NCBI GenBank assembly: GCA_017885385.1
Contig: JAFNGF010000118.1
Coordinates: forward strand, 9,754-18,932
Reading direction: 5' to 3'
Length of the DNA: 9,179 nucleotides
Source of the DNA: Planctomycetota bacterium
Lineage (GTDB): Bacteria; Planctomycetota; Phycisphaerae; Sedimentisphaerales; Anaerobacaceae
Shown here: one piece after another, positions 6,353-9,179 of the stretch
How positions within the stretch are numbered: position 1 is the stretch's first letter
How the letters are laid out: each line of letters opens with the position of its first letter
Made by a program: the position numbers and the translations under genes
Notes under the pieces: model-generated
The model's input: the letters and a program-made list of their open reading frames with translations, nothing else
Told to the model about the DNA's origin: nothing
Database searches by the model: none

Positions 6353-7717
6353 CTACGATTTTTGCAACTTGGCCAGATCATCTTTGTTCTCATAGATTTT
6401 CAATATAGCATCCGCTATGTCATCGACATCGCTTCTGGTTCCAAGAAGCAAATTCTGAGTGAACCATACTGCTTCTTCACAAAGCTGGTCGTTATCGGGA
6501 TAGTGAAGCTCCTCACGGTATCTGGCCAGCCTCTCTTTGGAAAAACCTCTTTTGAAATTCTTGGAATTCAAAGCAGCTTCAATCAAGCCATCTCTGTATT
6601 GGGGACCGTATCCGCCGGAGCAGGGAATGCCTTCCGCTTCAAGGGCGGCGAGAAATCTGCTTCTCGGCAGGTTGTTGAACTGCTCCTTTTTATACCGGAA
6701 CGGGTATAAATGGTATGCGGCTCTGGTTACGCCTTCATATAGTTTGTGGGGAACAATGCCCGGAATGTCTTTAATTCGCGAGGTCAAATAGCTGGCGTTC
6801 TCGGTACGCCTTGCCGTATCTTTTTCGAGGCGCTGCATCTGGGAAAGGAGTATCGCCGCCTGGTATTCCGTCATTCTGCGATTGGTTCCTATGATGGGGT
6901 AGCCACTGGTCGCTTTCACACTGCCGTACGGTCTGCCGCAGTTGTGATAAGAGAAACATCGGTCCATTATTTGGTCATCGTTTCCGATGACTGCACCACC
7001 TTCACCGCAGGCTAAGTGTTTCGAGTTCTGGAAGCTGAAGCAGCCTAAGTCTCCCAGCGTGCCGACCTTCTTGCCCCTCCATTCGGCCAGCCACGCCTGA
7101 CAAGCGTCCTCGATGACTTTAAGGTTGTGCTTCTTGGCGATAGCATTGATCTTATCCATATTTGCCGGCAAACCCAAAATATGGACTGGAAGAATCGCTT
7201 TGGTGTTTTCGTTGATTCTTTCTTCTATTTTGTCCGGGTTTATCTGAAAGGTTTCAGGGTCGGTATCGGCAAAAACCGGCAGGGCGCAGGAGTTAATAAC
7301 CACGTTATAAGTGGCAATAAATGTGTAAGGAGAGACGATGACTTCGTCTCCTACGCCAATATCAAGCACGTGCAGGGCGGTAAGCAGAGCATTGGTGCCG
7401 TTTACCGTGCAAACGCAGCGCTTCGCCCCCATTAATTCGGCATACTTTTTCTCAAATTCGGATACCGTTTTGCCCTGGAGCCGACACCAATTTCCGCTGC
7501 GAAGTATAGATAGAACAGATTCCTCAGCGGCTCTATCCCAGACCGGCCAGCTCGGGAATGGTTTGGCTCTGATTGGCTTACCACCCAGGATTGCCGGTTT
7601 ACCTGCTTTCTTGCTTATGCTTGCATGGGCAGGAATCGCTCCTGAAACTACGGCGGCGATAGTGCTGCTCGACGCGGTAGCCAGGAACTCTCGTCGGGTC
7701 AAATTGCTCGTATTCAT
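6353..7717 (-). CDS. Tat-exported DegT/DnrJ/EryC1/StrS-family PLP aminotransferase
   Basis: The protein has 454 residues, with ATG at 7717-7715 preceded by GAAGGGAG at 7724-7731 (6-nt spacing), stop TAG at 6355-6353. The N-terminus has a twin-arginine motif, TRREFLA at residues 7-13, a weakly hydrophobic Ala/Ser/Val stretch, and a likely cleavage at AHA|S (32). The mature part is a fold-type I PLP enzyme. NGTNALLTAL (107-116) binds the cofactor phosphate. VIEDACQAW (201-209) supplies the Asp that contacts the pyridine nitrogen. FSFQNSKHLACGEGG (227-241) carries the Schiff-base Lys at about 233. The opening ILGGKPIR...FPSWPVWD resembles the 3-amino-5-hydroxybenzoate synthase-like branch. Family members usually aminate keto-sugars or similar compounds in the cytoplasm. 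Tat export fits an enzyme that folds around PLP before crossing the membrane. All key residues are present, so it should be active; the substrate is unknown. It diverges from the ceramidase-like gene. Confidence 0.94.
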   Translation of the reverse strand: MNTSNLTRREFLATASSSTIAAVVSGAIPAHASISKKAGKPAILGGKPIRAKPFPSWPVWDRAAEESVLSILRSGNWCRLQGKTVSEFEKKYAELMGAKRCVCTVNGTNALLTALHVLDIGVGDEVIVSPYTFIATYNVVINSCALPVFADTDPETFQINPDKIEERINENTKAILPVHILGLPANMDKINAIAKKHNLKVIEDACQAWLAEWRGKKVGTLGDLGCFSFQNSKHLACGEGGAVIGNDDQIMDRCFSYHNCGRPYGSVKATSGYPIIGTNRRMTEYQAAILLSQMQRLEKDTARRTENASYLTSRIKDIPGIVPHKLYEGVTRAAYHLYPFRYKKEQFNNLPRSRFLAALEAEGIPCSGGYGPQYRDGLIEAALNSKNFKRGFSKERLARYREELHYPDNDQLCEEAVWFTQNLLLGTRSDVDDIADAILKIYENKDDLAKLQKS

Positions 7718-7785
7718 TTCCAGCTCCCTTCATTTGGCAAGAGATTTATGAATTAATTTGAACTTCGTTCACTTAACGAATGGGA

Positions 7786-7793
7786 TTATAATA
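7786..7793. promoter_or_regulatory. Palindromic ATTATAAT, possible shared -10 for divergent genes
   Basis: ATTATAAT reads the same on both strands, giving a TATAAT on plus (7788-7793) and on minus (7791-7786). It lies in the 117-base region between the aminotransferase and the ceramidase-like gene, about 42 nt from the plus start and 69 nt from the minus start. No well-spaced -35 box is visible: TTGAAC at 7759-7764 is 23 nt away. A small inverted repeat, TTCGTT/AACGAA (7765-7770 with 7776-7781), lies next to it and could be an operator. Confidence 0.4.
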
Positions 7794-7822
7794 CCATATA
7801 GATCGCTCAAAAGGAAGATATT

Positions 7823-7828
7823 AAGGAG
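7823..7828 (+). promoter_or_regulatory. Ribosome binding site of the ceramidase-like gene
   Basis: AAGGAG is 6 nt before the ATG at 7835 and only 3 nt before the in-frame ATG at 7832. The second ATG is therefore the better start. It also argues against a start downstream of the octamer tract, such as GTG 7946. Confidence 0.75.
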
Positions 7829-7834
7829 ATTATG

Positions 7835-9179
7835 ATGCACATACCGTCCAGGCACATAGGGACACAGGCACAGAGGCACTTAGCCACTTTGTTACTTTGT
7901 GCCTTTGGCACTTTCGTTCTTCCGCAGGCGCGTTCCCACGCGGCGGTGTCCCAGACGCAGGCAACGTGGAAGGCGGGACTGGCCAAGGTAGTAATCACTC
8001 CAGATCAGTCAATGTGGATGGCAGGGTACGCGGCGCGGACGAAACCCTCGGAGGGAAAGGTCCATGACCTGTACGCCAAGGCGCTTACGCTGGAAGATGC
8101 CCAGGGCGCCCGTCTGGTTATTGTTACCGCGGACCTAATCGGTTTTCCGCGGGAGTTTCGAGACCAGATGGAAAAGGACCTTAGCCAGCGATTTGAGCTT
8201 CGCCCGCAGGGCTTGCTGCTCAATGCTTCTCACACGCATAGCGGGCCGGAGTTAAGGACCTGGAGGGCCACGCAAACGTTCGATCTGCCGCCCGAACAAA
8301 TCCCACTGATTAAGAAATACAGTGAGGACCTGGAAGGTAAGCTCATCGAGCTTGTAGGTCGCGCCATAGAAGACCTTGCCCCGGCGCAACTATCCTATAT
8401 GCACGCGAGAGCGGGTTTTGCCATGAACCGGCGATTGGAAAGCGAGCGCGGCTATACCATCGCCCCCAACGCCGATGGTCCCGTCGATCACGCCGTTCCT
8501 GTTCTGCGAGTTGACGGCCCTGATGGAAAGTTGCGGGCAGTCTTATTCGGCTACGCATGCCACAACACGACTCTTGACTTCTACCAGTTCTGCGGTGATT
8601 ACGCCGGGTTCGCTCAACAGTATTTGGAAGAGGCGCATCCGGGTGCAGCGGCGATGTTCATTAGTGGGTGCGGCGGCGACCAAAACCCATCCCCACGGCG
8701 CACCCTTGAATGGGCCAAGCAGCATGGGCGAGCCTTAGCCAACGGCGTCGAGGCGGCCCTGCTGACACGGCCACATCCGTTGCGAGGACCGCTGCGGCTT
8801 GCCCTGGAAGAGGTGACCCTGGAGCTGGCTGAGCCGCCCAGCCGCGAGCAGCTCCGCCAACAAGCGCAGTCCGCTGACAAGTATGAACAGCGGCATGCCG
8901 AGGATATGCTCCGAGAGCTGGAAGAAAAGGGCGGGATTCGCACGACATATCCGTATCCGGTGCAAGTCGCTCGATTTGGCGATGACTTGACGATGATAGG
9001 GCTAGCCGGTGAAGTGGTCGTGGACTATTCGCTTCGTTTGAAGGCTGAGCTGGCCGGCACACCGGTCTGGGTGGCTGGGTACTGCAACGATGTTTTCGGC
9101 TATGTGCCTTCGCAGCGTGTCTTGCAGGAAGGCGGCTACGAAGCTCGCGGAGCGGTCCTATACTACGGCACTATAGCAA
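7835..9179 (+). CDS. Neutral/alkaline non-lysosomal ceramidase-family protein, 3' end beyond the window
   Basis: 448 residues are visible from ATG 7835 and the frame is open at the right edge. Residues 1 to about 37 form a signal peptide (basic start, hydrophobic LATLLLCAFGTFVLP, cleavage near SHAA|V). The N-terminal domain of the neutral ceramidase family (Pfam Ceramidase_alk) follows: WKAGLAKVVITP (45-56), VIVTADLIGF (95-104), NASHTHSGP (130-138) with metal-binding His, FGYACHNTT (238-246) with a second His, FISGCGGDQNP (275-285), LAGEVVVDY (390-398) with Glu 393, and VAGYCNDVFGYVPS (413-426) with Tyr in GGYEARGA (433-440). In characterised ceramidases the region matching GGDQNP reads GDVSPN and holds the nucleophilic Ser; here that position seems not to be Ser. 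The family cleaves the amide of ceramide in animals and Pseudomonas. Planctomycete members are of unknown substrate, so this may be a different amidase. Codons 6-27 lie in an 8-bp tandem repeat. Confidence 0.92.
   Translation, partial: MHIPSRHIGTQAQRHLATLLLCAFGTFVLPQARSHAAVSQTQATWKAGLAKVVITPDQSMWMAGYAARTKPSEGKVHDLYAKALTLEDAQGARLVIVTADLIGFPREFRDQMEKDLSQRFELRPQGLLLNASHTHSGPELRTWRATQTFDLPPEQIPLIKKYSEDLEGKLIELVGRAIEDLAPAQLSYMHARAGFAMNRRLESERGYTIAPNADGPVDHAVPVLRVDGPDGKLRAVLFGYACHNTTLDFYQFCGDYAGFAQQYLEEAHPGAAAMFISGCGGDQNPSPRRTLEWAKQHGRALANGVEAALLTRPHPLRGPLRLALEEVTLELAEPPSREQLRQQAQSADKYEQRHAEDMLRELEEKGGIRTTYPYPVQVARFGDDLTMIGLAGEVVVDYSLRLKAELAGTPVWVAGYCNDVFGYVPSQRVLQEGGYEARGAVLYYGTIA
7851..7914 (+). 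repeat. Degenerate 8-bp tandem repeat inside the ceramidase signal-peptide coding region
   Basis: Eight consecutive octamers align: GGCACATA, GGGACACA, GGCACAGA, GGCACTTA, GCCACTTT, GTTACTTT, GTGCCTTT, GGCACTTT. Most agree at G1, C or A at 3-5, and A or T at 6-8. They encode residues about 6-27. On the minus strand the tract reads as the TGTGCCTCTGTGCC-type low-complexity sequence seen in many metagenomic genomes. Eight is not a multiple of three, so gain or loss of a unit would shift the frame. Confidence 0.65.

Noticed and set aside
6121..6393. 90-codon minus-strand frame
   Set aside because: It covers the inverted-repeat spacer and the out-of-frame end of the aminotransferase gene; no domain or ribosome site.
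5996..6709. 237-codon plus-strand frame
   Set aside because: It spans the end of the kinase-like gene, the hairpin spacer and the antisense of the aminotransferase, and encodes no recognisable protein.
7759..7793. TTGAAC plus TATAAT as a complete sigma-70 promoter
   Set aside because: The 23-nt spacing is too long for a standard promoter, so only the -10-like palindrome is reported, at low confidence.

Overview
The window looks like a piece of a Planctomycetota genome, most likely of the Phycisphaerae/Sedimentisphaerales type. This is inferred from protein style, not from a marker gene. The clues are a secreted multi-module protein with repeated 'TYYWRIDE...VWSFTT' Fn3-like units and a 'VVDDFEDY' segment, a Tat-exported DegT-type aminotransferase, a ceramidase-family protein, a GH20-type hydrolase, and many palindromic repeats between genes. 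No rRNA, tRNA, CRISPR array, transposase or phage gene was seen.

Layout. Positions 1-2446 (minus) hold the N-terminal 815 residues of a large secreted adhesin or carbohydrate-binding-like protein that runs off the left edge. Positions 2447-3392 are a 946-base divergent intergenic region with at least four palindromic elements and no convincing gene. Positions 3393-4409 (plus) encode a secreted GH20-like glycosidase. It overlaps or abuts 4387-6114 (plus), a roughly 575-residue protein with a degenerate kinase/aminoglycoside-phosphotransferase-like motif and C-terminal TPR-like helices. That gene carries a 48-bp double-hairpin repeat inserted in frame. Positions 6115-6352 are a convergent spacer full of inverted repeats. 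Positions 6353-7717 (minus) encode a DegT/DnrJ/EryC1/StrS aminotransferase with a twin-arginine signal. A 117-base divergent region follows. Positions 7835-9179 (plus) encode the first 448 residues of a neutral/alkaline ceramidase-family protein, whose signal peptide is encoded by a degenerate 8-bp tandem repeat.

How the genes fit together. Four of the five genes carry export signals (three Sec-like, one Tat), so the region is mainly about envelope or extracellular chemistry: glycan binding, hexosaminide cleavage, amino-sugar-like transamination and hydrolysis of an amide-bearing substrate. A shared pathway is inference only, since the genes form at least three transcription units. The most unusual signals are the in-frame palindromic element with an oppositely oriented intergenic relative, the octamer tract within the ceramidase signal peptide, the structured spacer at 6115-6300, and the kinase-like/TPR protein in which the usual catalytic Asp is Glu.
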